A program made the translations under genes and the position numbers. From the NCBI RefSeq assembly GCF_000520595.1, contig NZ_KI914988.1, positions 35,170 to 73,107 on the forward strand: a stretch of DNA of 37,938 nt. Reading direction: 5' to 3'. Below are positions 15,340 to 23,900 of this stretch, one piece after another. Each line of letters begins with the position of its first letter. The stretch's first letter is position 1. This DNA comes from Arthrobacter sp. H5 (GTDB lineage Bacteria > Actinomycetota > Actinomycetes > Actinomycetales > Micrococcaceae). The notes beneath the pieces were generated by a model. That model saw nothing but the letters and a program-made list of their open reading frames with translations. It ran no database searches and was not told the DNA's origin.

Positions 15340-15421
15340 GGAGAAGCCTCTTGGTGGGATCGGTGTCTTCCTTCCGAGACTATGCTCAGGCCGGTGTGCC
15401 GCGCCTGGATGTAGCGCGAAC

Positions 15422-15430
15422 TGTGGATAA
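15422..15430 (-). promoter_or_regulatory. Perfect DnaA box (reverse orientation)
   Basis: TGTGGATAA on the plus strand is the complement of TTATCCACA, an exact DnaA-box consensus. It lies in the divergent region 15340-15505 between the FHA-FtsK gene and the acyltransferase gene. It is the second perfect box in a divergent promoter in this window. Confidence 0.45.
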
Positions 15431-15505
15431 CTGACGGCGACGAACGTCAGTGCATCGAGCCGGTAGGATGGCACTATTTGCGTGGCCTATGAAGGGAATC
15501 GGCAG

Positions 15506-17569
15506 GTGTCAGCAGAAGTTGAACTGCGCACGCAAGCGGGCACCGGATATGGACCCCGGAAGGTGTCCCAGCGCAGGAAGTCCTATCGGCCCGAAGTCCA
15601 GGGACTCAGGGCACTCGCTGTGCTTATGGTGGTCACTTATCACATCTGGTTTGGACGGGTTTCCGGCGGAGTCGACGTTTTCCTTCTCATATCCGCGTTT
15701 TTGCTGACGCTTTCTTTCGTAAGAAAAATCGAGGCCGGAGACGCTCTGGATCTAGGCAGATATTGGCTTCATCTTTTCAAGAGGCTGCTTCCCGCCGCCG
15801 TCGTGGTGATGCTCGCCACGCTGGCAGCTTCCTTTGTGCTGGTCCCGGCGACTCGTTGGCATGACATTCTCGAGCAGACGTGGGCGTCCGTGTCCTACGT
15901 GCAGAATTGGCTTCTCGCGTCAAACTCGGTGGACTACTACGCGGCAGACCATAGTGAGGCAAGTCCGCTTCAGCACTTCTGGTCCCTGTCAATTCAAGGA
16001 CAAGTATTCATTCTGTGGCCGCTGTTATTCGGGCTGTGCGCGATCATCGCGAAAGCGGCGCGCCTCCGGTTTCGCGCCGTCGTTGTATTGGTCTTCGGTG
16101 CGCTGTTCGCCGCATCCTTTTCCTTTTCCATCATGGAGACCTATTCAAACCAGGCGCATGCTTACTTCGACACCCGCACGCGCCTGTGGGAATTTGCATT
16201 GGGGACACTCCTGGCGCTTGCTCTTCCGTATTTGAGGCTGCCGCGTAGGTTGCGGATTGTCGCTGGATGGCTTGGCGTGTCAGCGATGCTGAGTGGGGGC
16301 TTCCTGCTTGATGTTGAGCGTGAGTTTCCGGGATACATAGCGCTCTGGCCACTCCTGGCCGCAGGACTGGTGATTCTTGCTGGTCAGACCGGCAGCCCCA
16401 TTGGCGTTGATCGGTTCCTGTCGTGGAAACCGCTGGTGCGCCTGGGGGATATGTCCTACGCGCTGTATCTGTGGCACTGGCCGCTTTTGGTAATCTATCT
16501 GATTGCACAAGGACGATCTGAAGCGGGCCCACTGTCGGGATCCGCAATTATCATTGCGTCACTGGCGCTGGCATACCTGACGACGAAGTTTGTGGAAAAG
16601 CCCGTCCGCGATTCGGTTTGGGCTGGACAACGACGACGGCGCGCCGCCCTCGTCGCGATCAGCTGCTGGCTGATTGTTGCCATTCCACTTACCGCCTGGC
16701 AACAAGGGCTTCGTCTTGAAGCAGAACGTCTGGACGCACAGTCGGTCGCGAATAACCCGGGAGCACGCGTGCTGTCCGAAGCGTTCAGCGGCAACCCGGC
16801 CCCGGACACCCCAACCATCCCGCTGGCTGCGGAGATTCAAGGGGAGTGGGCAGCGCTGCCGGGGCGATGCGATGAACAAGCTTTTAGGGCATCCGGGATC
16901 CTCGAAGAACATTGCACCGACAATGTTCTGGACGGCGCTCCAACCCGGACGATGGTTGTGGTGGGGGACTCCCATGCAGAGCAGTGGCTGGGGGCGATCG
17001 AGCCACTTGCACAGGACGAGGGATGGAAACTCGTGGCACTATTGAAAGGCGGTTGTGACTTTGGGGCTCCGGCCGCGACCCCGGACCAGGAATGTGCCGC
17101 CTTCAACACTGCGGCCCTGGAGTATGTGAAAGCACTGGACCCTGACCTGGTTTTCACCGTTGCGACGGACGCCCATCCAGATGATGCCCAGGACACAGTT
17201 GTCCCAGGATACTCTTCGATGGCAAAAGACCTTGGTGAACACGGGATGAAGGTCATCGGTATCCGCGATAATCCCCGGTATGCCTTCAACATGATGGAAT
17301 GCCTTGACGCCGAAAGAGGGGACGTTTCCCGGTGTTCCAAACCTAGAGACCGGGTCCTGAATGGCACTCCGCCGTTTGACGAAGTACTTCAGGTTGCCCC
17401 TTCCGCCGGGCTCATTGATGCAACCGACCTTATCTGCGGCCGGGATGAATGCGGCCCCGTGGTGGGAAATATGCACGTTTACATTGACGATAACCATCTG
17501 ACTGAAACATACGTTGGTTCCATGTACCCGGCTCTTGGCGAGCGGATCAAGTCCGCCGCAGGATGGTGA
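15506..17569 (+). CDS. Acyltransferase-3 / SGNH fusion (OafA/OafB-like polysaccharide O-acyltransferase)
   Basis: An integral-membrane acyltransferase-3 domain with about ten helices is followed by a periplasmic-type SGNH domain. The first helix region carries RPEVQGLRALAVLMVVTYH, the hallmark of the family, although the usual His in the H(F)F element is less clear. WSLSIQGQVFILWP and YALYLWHWPLL are further family blocks. The SGNH part has VVVGDSHAEQW (Ser489) and DDNHLT (Asp661, His664), so its catalytic set is present. Such fusions transfer acyl groups, often acetyl, onto extracytoplasmic glycans. The start at GTG 15506 has AAGGG upstream; GTG at 15482 is an alternative adding 8 residues. 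It sits at the edge of the polysaccharide locus and probably decorates its product. Confidence 0.9.
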   Translation: MSAEVELRTQAGTGYGPRKVSQRRKSYRPEVQGLRALAVLMVVTYHIWFGRVSGGVDVFLLISAFLLTLSFVRKIEAGDALDLGRYWLHLFKRLLPAAVVVMLATLAASFVLVPATRWHDILEQTWASVSYVQNWLLASNSVDYYAADHSEASPLQHFWSLSIQGQVFILWPLLFGLCAIIAKAARLRFRAVVVLVFGALFAASFSFSIMETYSNQAHAYFDTRTRLWEFALGTLLALALPYLRLPRRLRIVAGWLGVSAMLSGGFLLDVEREFPGYIALWPLLAAGLVILAGQTGSPIGVDRFLSWKPLVRLGDMSYALYLWHWPLLVIYLIAQGRSEAGPLSGSAIIIASLALAYLTTKFVEKPVRDSVWAGQRRRRAALVAISCWLIVAIPLTAWQQGLRLEAERLDAQSVANNPGARVLSEAFSGNPAPDTPTIPLAAEIQGEWAALPGRCDEQAFRASGILEEHCTDNVLDGAPTRTMVVVGDSHAEQWLGAIEPLAQDEGWKLVALLKGGCDFGAPAATPDQECAAFNTAALEYVKALDPDLVFTVATDAHPDDAQDTVVPGYSSMAKDLGEHGMKVIGIRDNPRYAFNMMECLDAERGDVSRCSKPRDRVLNGTPPFDEVLQVAPSAGLIDATDLICGRDECGPVVGNMHVYIDDNHLTETYVGSMYPALGERIKSAAGW

Positions 17570-17657
17570 GAGGGCGAATTTGAAGGTGTGACGATAGGCT
17601 TGGCTACTGGGTCCCCTCGGACATGTTTCCGCCGCTCAAAGAAAAGGTCATTCCGCT

Positions 17658-18947
17658 GTGAAGATTGCTGTCATTGCTCTTGGAAAAATTGGTCTGCCGT
17701 TGGCCGTCCAGTTCGCTTCGAAGGGTCACGAGGTTGTTGGTGTTGACGTCAATGCAAAGGTTGTCGAGCTGATCAACCAGGCCGTTGAACCGTTTCCGGG
17801 CGAGGCACACCTGCAGGAAAAGCTGACGGAGCTGGTGCCTGCCGGAAAGCTCCGCGCCACCACCGACTACTCGGACGCGGTTCCCGGCGCAGACGCCATC
17901 GTGCTTGTTGTCCCGTTGTTTGTCGATGACGACGCCAAGCCGGATTTTGGGTGGATGGACGGGGCAACGGCTGAACTTGCCAAACACCTGACGCCCGGAA
18001 CCTTGGTCTCGTTCGAAACGACCTTGCCGGTGGGGACCACGCGCAACCGTTGGAAGCCCATGCTGGAAGAGGGGTCCGGGCTGGTAGAGGGTGAGGACTT
18101 TCATCTGGTGTTCTCGCCCGAGAGGGTCCTTACCGGCCGGGTGTTTGAGGATCTGCGAAAGTATCCCAAGCTGGTGGGCGGGCTCTCCGACGCCGGTGCA
18201 GCGAAAGCCATCGAATTCTACGAAGCCGTTCTGGATTTTGATGACAGGCCGGATCTTGCCCGCGGCAACGGCGTGTGGGATCTGGGATCCGCTGAAGCGT
18301 CCGAGCTGGCAAAGCTTGCCGAGACGACCTACCGCGATGTGAACATCGGGCTGGCGAACCAGTTTGCGCAATTCGCTGCGACCGCCGGTATTGATATTTA
18401 CCAGGTGATTGAGGCATCCAACTCGCAGCCTTACAGCCATATTCATCAGCCGGGGATTGCGGTGGGCGGCCACTGCATTCCCGTCTATCCGCGCCTTTAC
18501 CTGTGGAACGATCCCACTGCCACGGTGGTGCGCGCTGCCCGTGAGGCAAACGCGGCAATGCCCGAGTACACCATCGGTTTGCTGGAAGGCGCGTACGGGT
18601 CACTTGAGGGCGCGCGGGTAGTGGTGCTCGGCGCTGCGTACCGCGGTGAGGTGAAGGAGACCGCCTTTTCCGGTGTCTTTGCTGCCGTCGATGCGCTCAA
18701 GTCACGCGGTGCCGTTGTCTCGGTTCATGACCCGTTGTACACGGATGATGAGCTTTCTCGTTTGGGGTTCGATGCCTATCATTTCGGTGAGCCCGCTGAT
18801 GCCGCAGTGGTGCAGGCAAACCATGCGGAATACGCGGCCCTGAGCCCGGCGGACCTGCCCGGTATCAAGGCCTTCATTGACGGACGTCGGGTGAGCAGCG
18901 CGGACAAGTGGGACGGCGTGACCTACCGGGTCATCGGCAAGGCCTGA
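17658..18947 (+). CDS. wbpA: UDP-N-acetyl-D-glucosamine 6-dehydrogenase (WbpA-like)
   Basis: A 429-residue nucleotide-sugar dehydrogenase. The N-terminal Rossmann domain (MKIAVIALGKIGLPLA) has Ala7 where the first Gly of GxGxxG is usual. The middle domain carries the catalytic cysteine in VGGHCIPVYP (Cys273), and SPERVLTG is also present. The C-terminal UDP-binding domain follows. Two NAD+-dependent steps oxidise C6 of the sugar to a uronic acid. The HCIPVYP form is typical of WbpA/WecC enzymes acting on N-acetyl sugars. Acetyltransferase, aminotransferase and oxidoreductase genes directly downstream point to UDP-GlcNAcA as product in a WbpABDEI pathway. GTG start with AAAAGG 10 bases upstream. 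Confidence 0.87.
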   Translation: MKIAVIALGKIGLPLAVQFASKGHEVVGVDVNAKVVELINQAVEPFPGEAHLQEKLTELVPAGKLRATTDYSDAVPGADAIVLVVPLFVDDDAKPDFGWMDGATAELAKHLTPGTLVSFETTLPVGTTRNRWKPMLEEGSGLVEGEDFHLVFSPERVLTGRVFEDLRKYPKLVGGLSDAGAAKAIEFYEAVLDFDDRPDLARGNGVWDLGSAEASELAKLAETTYRDVNIGLANQFAQFAATAGIDIYQVIEASNSQPYSHIHQPGIAVGGHCIPVYPRLYLWNDPTATVVRAAREANAAMPEYTIGLLEGAYGSLEGARVVVLGAAYRGEVKETAFSGVFAAVDALKSRGAVVSVHDPLYTDDELSRLGFDAYHFGEPADAAVVQANHAEYAALSPADLPGIKAFIDGRRVSSADKWDGVTYRVIGKA

Positions 18948-18981
18948 CCGGGCTGCGGCCACACGTAGGAGGAGCAGTCAC

Positions 18982-19578
18982 ATGACTTTTATTGCAGAAG
19001 GTGCGGACGTATCCGACCAGGCGGAACTTGGCGAAGGAACCAAAGTCTGGCATCTGGCCCAGGTTCGTGAAAACGCGCAGGTGGGAAAGAACTGCATCAT
19101 CGGACGGGGCGCATACATTGGCACCGGGGTTGTGATGGGTGACAACACCAAAGTTCAGAATTACGCCCTGGTGTATGAACCTGCGCACCTGGGTCGCGGT
19201 GTGTTCATCGGCCCAGCCGTCGTCTTGACCAACGACACCTATCCGCGGTCGGTCGCACCGGATGGCACGCTGAAGAGCGCGCATGACTGGACGCCGGTGG
19301 GAGTAACCATTGAAGACGGCGCGTCGATCGGGGCGCGTGCGGTCTGCGTGGCTCCGGTGACGATCGGTGAGTGGTCAACGGTGGCTGCGGGCGCCGTCGT
19401 CACTAAAGACGTGCCGGCCTATGCGCTGGTTGCCGGTGTTCCGGCCAAACGCCTTGGCTGGGTGGGGAAAGCGGGCCACCCGCTCCGCCGTGAGAACGGG
19501 TTCTGGGTGTGCCCGGAGACCGGTGAGAAGTACACAGAATCCGACGAGACACTAACAGCAGTAGGGGTAGAGGCATGA
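18982..19578 (+). CDS. wbpD: Left-handed beta-helix N-acetyltransferase (WbpD-like)
   Basis: A 198-residue hexapeptide-repeat protein, with repeats such as IGRGAYIGTGVVMGDNTKVQ and VTIGEWSTVAAGAVVTKDVP. It ends in a short C-terminal extension (GFWVCPETGEKYTE) that looks like a zinc-ribbon half or a strand pair. WbpD-type enzymes acetylate the 3-amino group of UDP-GlcNAc3NA using acetyl-CoA, giving UDP-GlcNAc3NAcA. The sequence begins MTFIAEGADVSDQAELGEGT, typical of the subfamily. GGAGGAG precedes the ATG. It overlaps the aminotransferase gene by 4 bases (ATGA), so the two are coupled. Its exact acceptor is inferred from neighbours. Confidence 0.87.
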   Translation: MTFIAEGADVSDQAELGEGTKVWHLAQVRENAQVGKNCIIGRGAYIGTGVVMGDNTKVQNYALVYEPAHLGRGVFIGPAVVLTNDTYPRSVAPDGTLKSAHDWTPVGVTIEDGASIGARAVCVAPVTIGEWSTVAAGAVVTKDVPAYALVAGVPAKRLGWVGKAGHPLRRENGFWVCPETGEKYTESDETLTAVGVEA

Positions 19579-20666
19579 GTTCAGGATTCATTCCGGCAGC
19601 GAAGCCGATTGTTGGGGACGAGGAGCGAGCAGCCGTTGACGCGGTGCTCGTTTCGGGGATGTTGGCGCAGGGGGCCGAGGTTGCGGAGTTCGAGAAGGAA
19701 TTCTCGCAGGTCCTTCTGGACGGCCGGGCGAGCGTCGCCGTGAACTCGGGCACCTCCGGGCTGCATCTTGGGCTGCTGGCCGCCGGTGTTGGGCCCGGGG
19801 ACGAGGTTATTGTTCCTTCGTTCACCTTCGCGGCCACGGCAAACTCCGTCGCGTTGGCGGGTGCCACCCCTGTGTTTGCCGACATTGAACTGGATCATTA
19901 CTGCTTGGACATTGCACACGTGGAATCGCTCATCAGCGAGCGGACCAAGGGAATCATGCCGGTCCACCTCTATGGGCATCCAGCGAATATTGTGGCGTTC
20001 CGCGAACTGGCGGACAAGCACGGCATCAAGCTCTTCGAGGATGCTGCGCAGGCCCATGGCGCGGCGCTGGACGGCCGCAGGGTTGGAACGTTTGGCGATT
20101 TCGCGATGTTTTCCCTGTATCCCACGAAGAACATGACCTCTGGTGAGGGCGGAATGGTCTCGACTGGGGATTCGACGGTTGAGCGGAACATGCGGCTGCT
20201 GCGCAACCAGGGGATGGAGCGCCAGTATGAGAACGAGCTTGTCGGCTTCAACGCGCGGATGACCAACCTGCACGCGGCCATCGGCCGGGTTCAGCTCACC
20301 AAGGTGCAGGGTTGGACCAGGCAACGGCAGTCGAATGCCGGATTCCTCACCGCCCACCTGGACGGCGTGGGCACTCCCGCGGTGGCAGCCGGAGCGGAGC
20401 ACGTGTACCACCAGTACACCATCAGAGTTGATGGTGACCGTGACGGGATGGCGGCGGCGCTGAAGGACGAGTACCAGATCGGATCAGGCGTGTACTACCC
20501 GATCCCCAACCACCGGTTGCCCTCCTTCAAGCGGGAGGAGGATCTTCCCAACACGGAAACCGCCTCGCGTGAGGTGTTGTCCCTGCCGGTGCATCCATCA
20601 TTGGACCAGGAGGACCTCGAACGGATCGTTTCCGCGGTCAACAAACTTGCGAAGGCTGGTGCGTAG
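19575..20666 (+). CDS. wbpE: DegT/DnrJ/EryC1 family sugar aminotransferase (WbpE-like)
   Basis: A 363-residue PLP-dependent aminotransferase. Landmarks are NSGTSGLHLGLLAAGVGPGD (cofactor phosphate binding), EDAAQAHGA (Asp contacting the pyridine ring) and SLYPTKNMTSGEGGM with Lys185 as the PLP lysine. WbpE enzymes transfer an amino group, usually from glutamate, to C3 of the 3-keto sugar nucleotide made by WbpB. The gene lies between the acetyltransferase and the oxidoreductase, with 4-base overlap upstream and a 3-base gap downstream. Length is normal for the family. Other 3- or 4-aminotransferases look similar, and the WbpE call rests on the operon. Confidence 0.88.
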   Translation: MSSGFIPAAKPIVGDEERAAVDAVLVSGMLAQGAEVAEFEKEFSQVLLDGRASVAVNSGTSGLHLGLLAAGVGPGDEVIVPSFTFAATANSVALAGATPVFADIELDHYCLDIAHVESLISERTKGIMPVHLYGHPANIVAFRELADKHGIKLFEDAAQAHGAALDGRRVGTFGDFAMFSLYPTKNMTSGEGGMVSTGDSTVERNMRLLRNQGMERQYENELVGFNARMTNLHAAIGRVQLTKVQGWTRQRQSNAGFLTAHLDGVGTPAVAAGAEHVYHQYTIRVDGDRDGMAAALKDEYQIGSGVYYPIPNHRLPSFKREEDLPNTETASREVLSLPVHPSLDQEDLERIVSAVNKLAKAGA

Positions 20667-20669
20667 CGT

Positions 20670-21662
20670 ATGGCTGTTCTGAGAGTCGGGCTCATTGGTT
20701 TGGGCATGATGGGCAGGCATCACGCGCGCGTCATTCGCGAGGTTGACGGGCTGGAACTGGTTGCCGTTGCCGATGCCTATGGCGACCCGCACGGGGTTGC
20801 GGGTGATCTGCCGGTCTGTGGGGGCGTCGAGGAACTTATCAGCCAGGGGATTGACATGGCCGTGTGCGCGGTGCCGACCGGCCTGCATGAGGAAGTGGGC
20901 TTGGCGCTGGCCGCGGCCGGTGTCCACACGATGGTCGAAAAACCCATTGCCTCCACTATTGATGGCGGCGAGCGGATGGTTGAGGCCTTCGAAGCGGGCG
21001 GGCTGGTGGGGGCGGTCGGCCACATCGAGCGCTTCAATCCGGCGTTGCAGTCGCTGCGCTCCCGTATCGAGAGCGGCGATCTGGGAGATGTTTACCAGAT
21101 CGCCACCCGTAGGCAGGGCCCGTTCCCGGCACGCATCGCCGACGTCGGCGTGGTGAAGGACCTTGGAACCCATGACATTGACCTGACATCGTGGCTGGCG
21201 CAGTCCCGCTACACATCGGTCTCCGCGCGCACCAGCACACGGTCGGGCCGCCCGCACGAGGATATGGTGACGGCGTCCTGCCAGTTGGAGAGCGGCGTGA
21301 TCACCAGCCATCTCGTCAACTGGCTCTCGCCCATGAAAGAGCGGCTCACGGTCGTGACCGGTGAGAAAGGTGCCTTCGTCGCGGACACACTCACCGCGGA
21401 CCTCACGTTCTATGAGAACGGAACCTTCACCACGGAATGGGAGGCCGTCTCCAACTTCCGCGGAGTCTCCGAAGGCAACATCACCAGGCTCGCGCTGACC
21501 AAGCGGGAACCCCTCCGGGTTGAGCATGAAGCATTCCGCGACGCCGTACTCGGAACAGCGGACAACGTAGTCTCCATGCGTGATGGTTTGAATACCCTCC
21601 GCGTCGCTGAATCAATCATTGAATCGGCGCGGACCGGCACAACACTGAACCTGCCTGCGTGA
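20670..21662 (+). CDS. wbpB: Gfo/Idh/MocA family oxidoreductase (WbpB-like sugar 3-dehydrogenase)
   Basis: A 330-residue NAD(P)-dependent oxidoreductase. The nucleotide-binding loop is GLIGLGMMGRHHARV (Gly10, Gly12, Gly15). The catalytic-lysine motif is EKPIAS (Lys91), and GTHDIDLTSWL matches the His-containing helix of the family. WbpB oxidises C3 of UDP-GlcNAcA and works with the aminotransferase, which supplies 2-oxoglutarate to recycle NADH in the Pseudomonas system. The adjacent WbpE/WbpD-like genes support this role. The stop codon overlaps the GTG start of the next glycosyltransferase (GTGA). Confidence 0.86.
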   Translation: MAVLRVGLIGLGMMGRHHARVIREVDGLELVAVADAYGDPHGVAGDLPVCGGVEELISQGIDMAVCAVPTGLHEEVGLALAAAGVHTMVEKPIASTIDGGERMVEAFEAGGLVGAVGHIERFNPALQSLRSRIESGDLGDVYQIATRRQGPFPARIADVGVVKDLGTHDIDLTSWLAQSRYTSVSARTSTRSGRPHEDMVTASCQLESGVITSHLVNWLSPMKERLTVVTGEKGAFVADTLTADLTFYENGTFTTEWEAVSNFRGVSEGNITRLALTKREPLRVEHEAFRDAVLGTADNVVSMRDGLNTLRVAESIIESARTGTTLNLPA

Positions 21663-22804
21663 CGCAGAAAGTTCTTATTGCTACCCGCCTGTATCCGCCC
21701 GAGGTAGGTGCGGCAGCGTTTCGACTCGAAGCGTTGGCGGATGGACTGCTCGACGCGGGCGCCTGCGTGTCCGTGCTCACGAGCGTGCCGCCGTCATCGT
21801 CGTCCAAGCCTGCTGCAAGCCGTGTCCCTGTCTCGCGTTGGCCGGTACTGCGCGACGCAGGTGGAAACGTTCGCGGCTACGTGCAGTACCTGAGCTTTGA
21901 TCTGCCACTTTTCTTCCGTCTGCTGGCCAGCCGCGCTGATGTTGTGGTTTCCGAACCGCCGCCAACCACCGGGCTCATGGTGGCACTCAGTTCGTGGCTG
22001 CGCCGCCGCCCCTACGTGTACTATGCCGCGGACGTGTGGACGGACGCGCTGGCTGCAATGGGAGCTCCCGGCGTTGTTGTGACACTGATGCGCTCGGTCG
22101 AGGGCCTGGCGTTGCGCCGCGCCGCGCGTGTCATTGCCATCTCGCACGGGGTGGCAGAGCAGTTGGCTCAGTTTCGGGTGGATCCCACCCGGGTTTCAAT
22201 GGTGGGGAACGGCGTGAACACGGACACCTTCTCGCCGGACGGTGAGACCAGCGATCCGGGCCACCCCTACTTTGTGTATACCGGAACAATGTCCGAGTGG
22301 CAGGGGGCCGAGGTATTCATCCGCGCGATGGAACATCTCGACGAGTCGTCGCCGGTGCGGCTTTACTTCTTCGGACAAGGATCAGCCGAATCGGACCTGC
22401 GCGCGCTCGCCGAACGCGTCGCCCCGGGACGGGTGGAGTTCGGTGGGGTGATTGCGCCAGAGCAGACCGCCGTCTGGATTCGGGGAGCAGTGGCGGCCCT
22501 GGTAAGTATTGTGCCTGGCCAAGGCTACGATTTCGCCAAGCCAACCAAGATCTACGCCGCCGCGGCATGCGGCACCCCGGTGATCTATGCGGGCGCGGGG
22601 GAAAGTGCAGCTATGGTGGCTCAGAACAACCTTGGCCGAAGTGTGGATTTTGAACCCGCCAGGGTCGCCGAAGCAATGAAGGATCTGCTGGTCCACGAGG
22701 ACGTACACCGACCCGCCCGCATCGAGTGGGTGGCACGTAATGCCTCCCTGCGAACTTCTGGGCGAATCGCGGCCGCGGAAGTTCTGTCCGTCGTCGGTCG
22801 CTAG
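21659..22804 (+). CDS. GT4-type glycosyltransferase (WbuB-like)
   Basis: A 381-residue GT-B fold transferase. The N-terminal domain starts TQKVLIATRLYPPEVGAAAF, with the glycine-bearing first loop of GT4 enzymes, and VVVSEPPPTTGLMVALSSWL follows. The C-terminal domain has YTGTMSEWQGAEVFIRAM and a donor-site segment DFAKPTKIYAAAACGTPVIY, where the usual E-x7-E is reduced. No membrane helix is certain. It is coupled to the WbpB-like gene (GTGA overlap), so it is a good candidate for transferring the uronic-acid sugar made by this operon, which is inference. It ends 14 bases from the convergent 2-epimerase gene, and I see no terminator between them. Confidence 0.85.
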   Translation: MTQKVLIATRLYPPEVGAAAFRLEALADGLLDAGACVSVLTSVPPSSSSKPAASRVPVSRWPVLRDAGGNVRGYVQYLSFDLPLFFRLLASRADVVVSEPPPTTGLMVALSSWLRRRPYVYYAADVWTDALAAMGAPGVVVTLMRSVEGLALRRAARVIAISHGVAEQLAQFRVDPTRVSMVGNGVNTDTFSPDGETSDPGHPYFVYTGTMSEWQGAEVFIRAMEHLDESSPVRLYFFGQGSAESDLRALAERVAPGRVEFGGVIAPEQTAVWIRGAVAALVSIVPGQGYDFAKPTKIYAAAACGTPVIYAGAGESAAMVAQNNLGRSVDFEPARVAEAMKDLLVHEDVHRPARIEWVARNASLRTSGRIAAAEVLSVVGR

Positions 22805-22817
22805 AGCGCCCGAGTAA

Positions 22818-23870
22818 CTAGTTGAGCAGGGCATCCACGACTGCTTGTGCCGCTTGGCCGGTTCCGTATGGAGTGGCGTCGGTGGGTGTGGGCCGCTTGC
22901 GCTGCACCGCGGCAGCGAGCTCATCCAGGTTTTTTGACACCAGAACATTCCATCCCAAAGTGACAGTTTCCACCCACTCGGTTTCAGGCCGGATTGTGGT
23001 GCAGGGAACACGGAGGAGAAATGCCTCCTTCTGCAGACCGCCGGAGTCCGTTATCACTCCGGCCGAGTTCTGCACTGCGTTGATCAGCTGGGGGTAAGCG
23101 AGCGGCTCACACACTTCGAGAGCTCCGTCGTCGAGCGCAATACCGTGATCCTCGGCCAGTGACCGCAGACGCGGGTGTGCCAGCAGGAGAACCGGCTTGT
23201 CCAAGCGGCTCAATTCGCTGACGATTTGCTTGAGGCGTTCGGGCTCATCGGTGTTATCAGGGCGGTGAATCGTGCTGACATAGAACTCGCCGGCGGCAAG
23301 TCCCCGGTAGATGGGGTCTTGTCGGGCCGCAACAGTGTCCCGGGTCTGGAAAAGCACATCGGTCATGACATCGCCCACCATGACGCTTCGGTCTGCCAAT
23401 CCTTCGTTGGACAGATGTCGCATCGCTACTTCTGTTGGCGCCAGAAGGAGGTCCGCGGCGTGGTCGGTGAGCACCCTGTTATGTTCCTCGGGCATGCGGC
23501 GGTTGAATGACCTCAGACCAGCTTCGAGGTGCGCCAACGGGATGTGCATTTTGACGGCGGCAATGGCGGCCGCAAGGGTGGAGTTTGTATCGCCGTAAAC
23601 TAGCACCCAGTCTGGGCGGACCTCCTCGAAGATCTCCTCCAGTCCAGCCAGCATTGTCCCGGTTTGCTTCCCGTGCTTGCCGGACCCAACCCCAAGATTG
23701 AAGTCCGGCGCCGGGATCCCGAGATCCTGGAAAAAGACGTCGGACATCAGCTCGTCGTAGTGCTGGCCCGTGTGCACGATGAGGTGCTCCGCGCGTTCGC
23801 GCATGGCTGCGGCTATTGGAGCAAGCTTGACGAATTGAGGGCGTGCGCCAACCACACTGAGAATACGCAT
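22818..23870 (-). CDS. wbpI: Non-hydrolysing UDP-sugar 2-epimerase (WbpI/WecB-like)
   Basis: A 350-residue epimerase. Signature blocks are VVGARPQFVKLAPI, HTGQHYDELMSDVFF, YGDTNSTLAAA, HLEAGLRSFNRRMPEEHNR (catalytic acids and His region) and ITDSGGLQKEAF. The LRSFNRRMPEE form fits the WbpI branch, which converts UDP-GlcNAc3NAcA to UDP-ManNAc3NAcA, as well as some WecB enzymes that act on UDP-GlcNAc. Because the WbpA/B/D/E set is adjacent, WbpI is the better call. It lies on the opposite strand, behind a glycosyltransferase gene with a 26-base gap. A TAGGCT hexamer ends 6 bases before the ATG, so an internal leaderless promoter is possible. Confidence 0.87.
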   Translation of the reverse strand: MRILSVVGARPQFVKLAPIAAAMRERAEHLIVHTGQHYDELMSDVFFQDLGIPAPDFNLGVGSGKHGKQTGTMLAGLEEIFEEVRPDWVLVYGDTNSTLAAAIAAVKMHIPLAHLEAGLRSFNRRMPEEHNRVLTDHAADLLLAPTEVAMRHLSNEGLADRSVMVGDVMTDVLFQTRDTVAARQDPIYRGLAAGEFYVSTIHRPDNTDEPERLKQIVSELSRLDKPVLLLAHPRLRSLAEDHGIALDDGALEVCEPLAYPQLINAVQNSAGVITDSGGLQKEAFLLRVPCTTIRPETEWVETVTLGWNVLVSKNLDELAAAVQRKRPTPTDATPYGTGQAAQAVVDALLN

Positions 23871-23876
23871 TCACCT

Positions 23877-23900
23877 AGCCTAACTGCAGATAGAGCCTAA
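23877..23900 (-). promoter_or_regulatory. Possible internal promoter with repeated TTAGGCT
   Basis: Reading the minus strand, TTAGGCT occurs twice, 17 bases apart, in the 26-base gap before the WbpI-like gene and just over the preceding stop codon. The nearer copy contains a TANNNT hexamer ending 6 bases before the ATG. No good -35 box is visible, so confidence is low. Confidence 0.3.
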
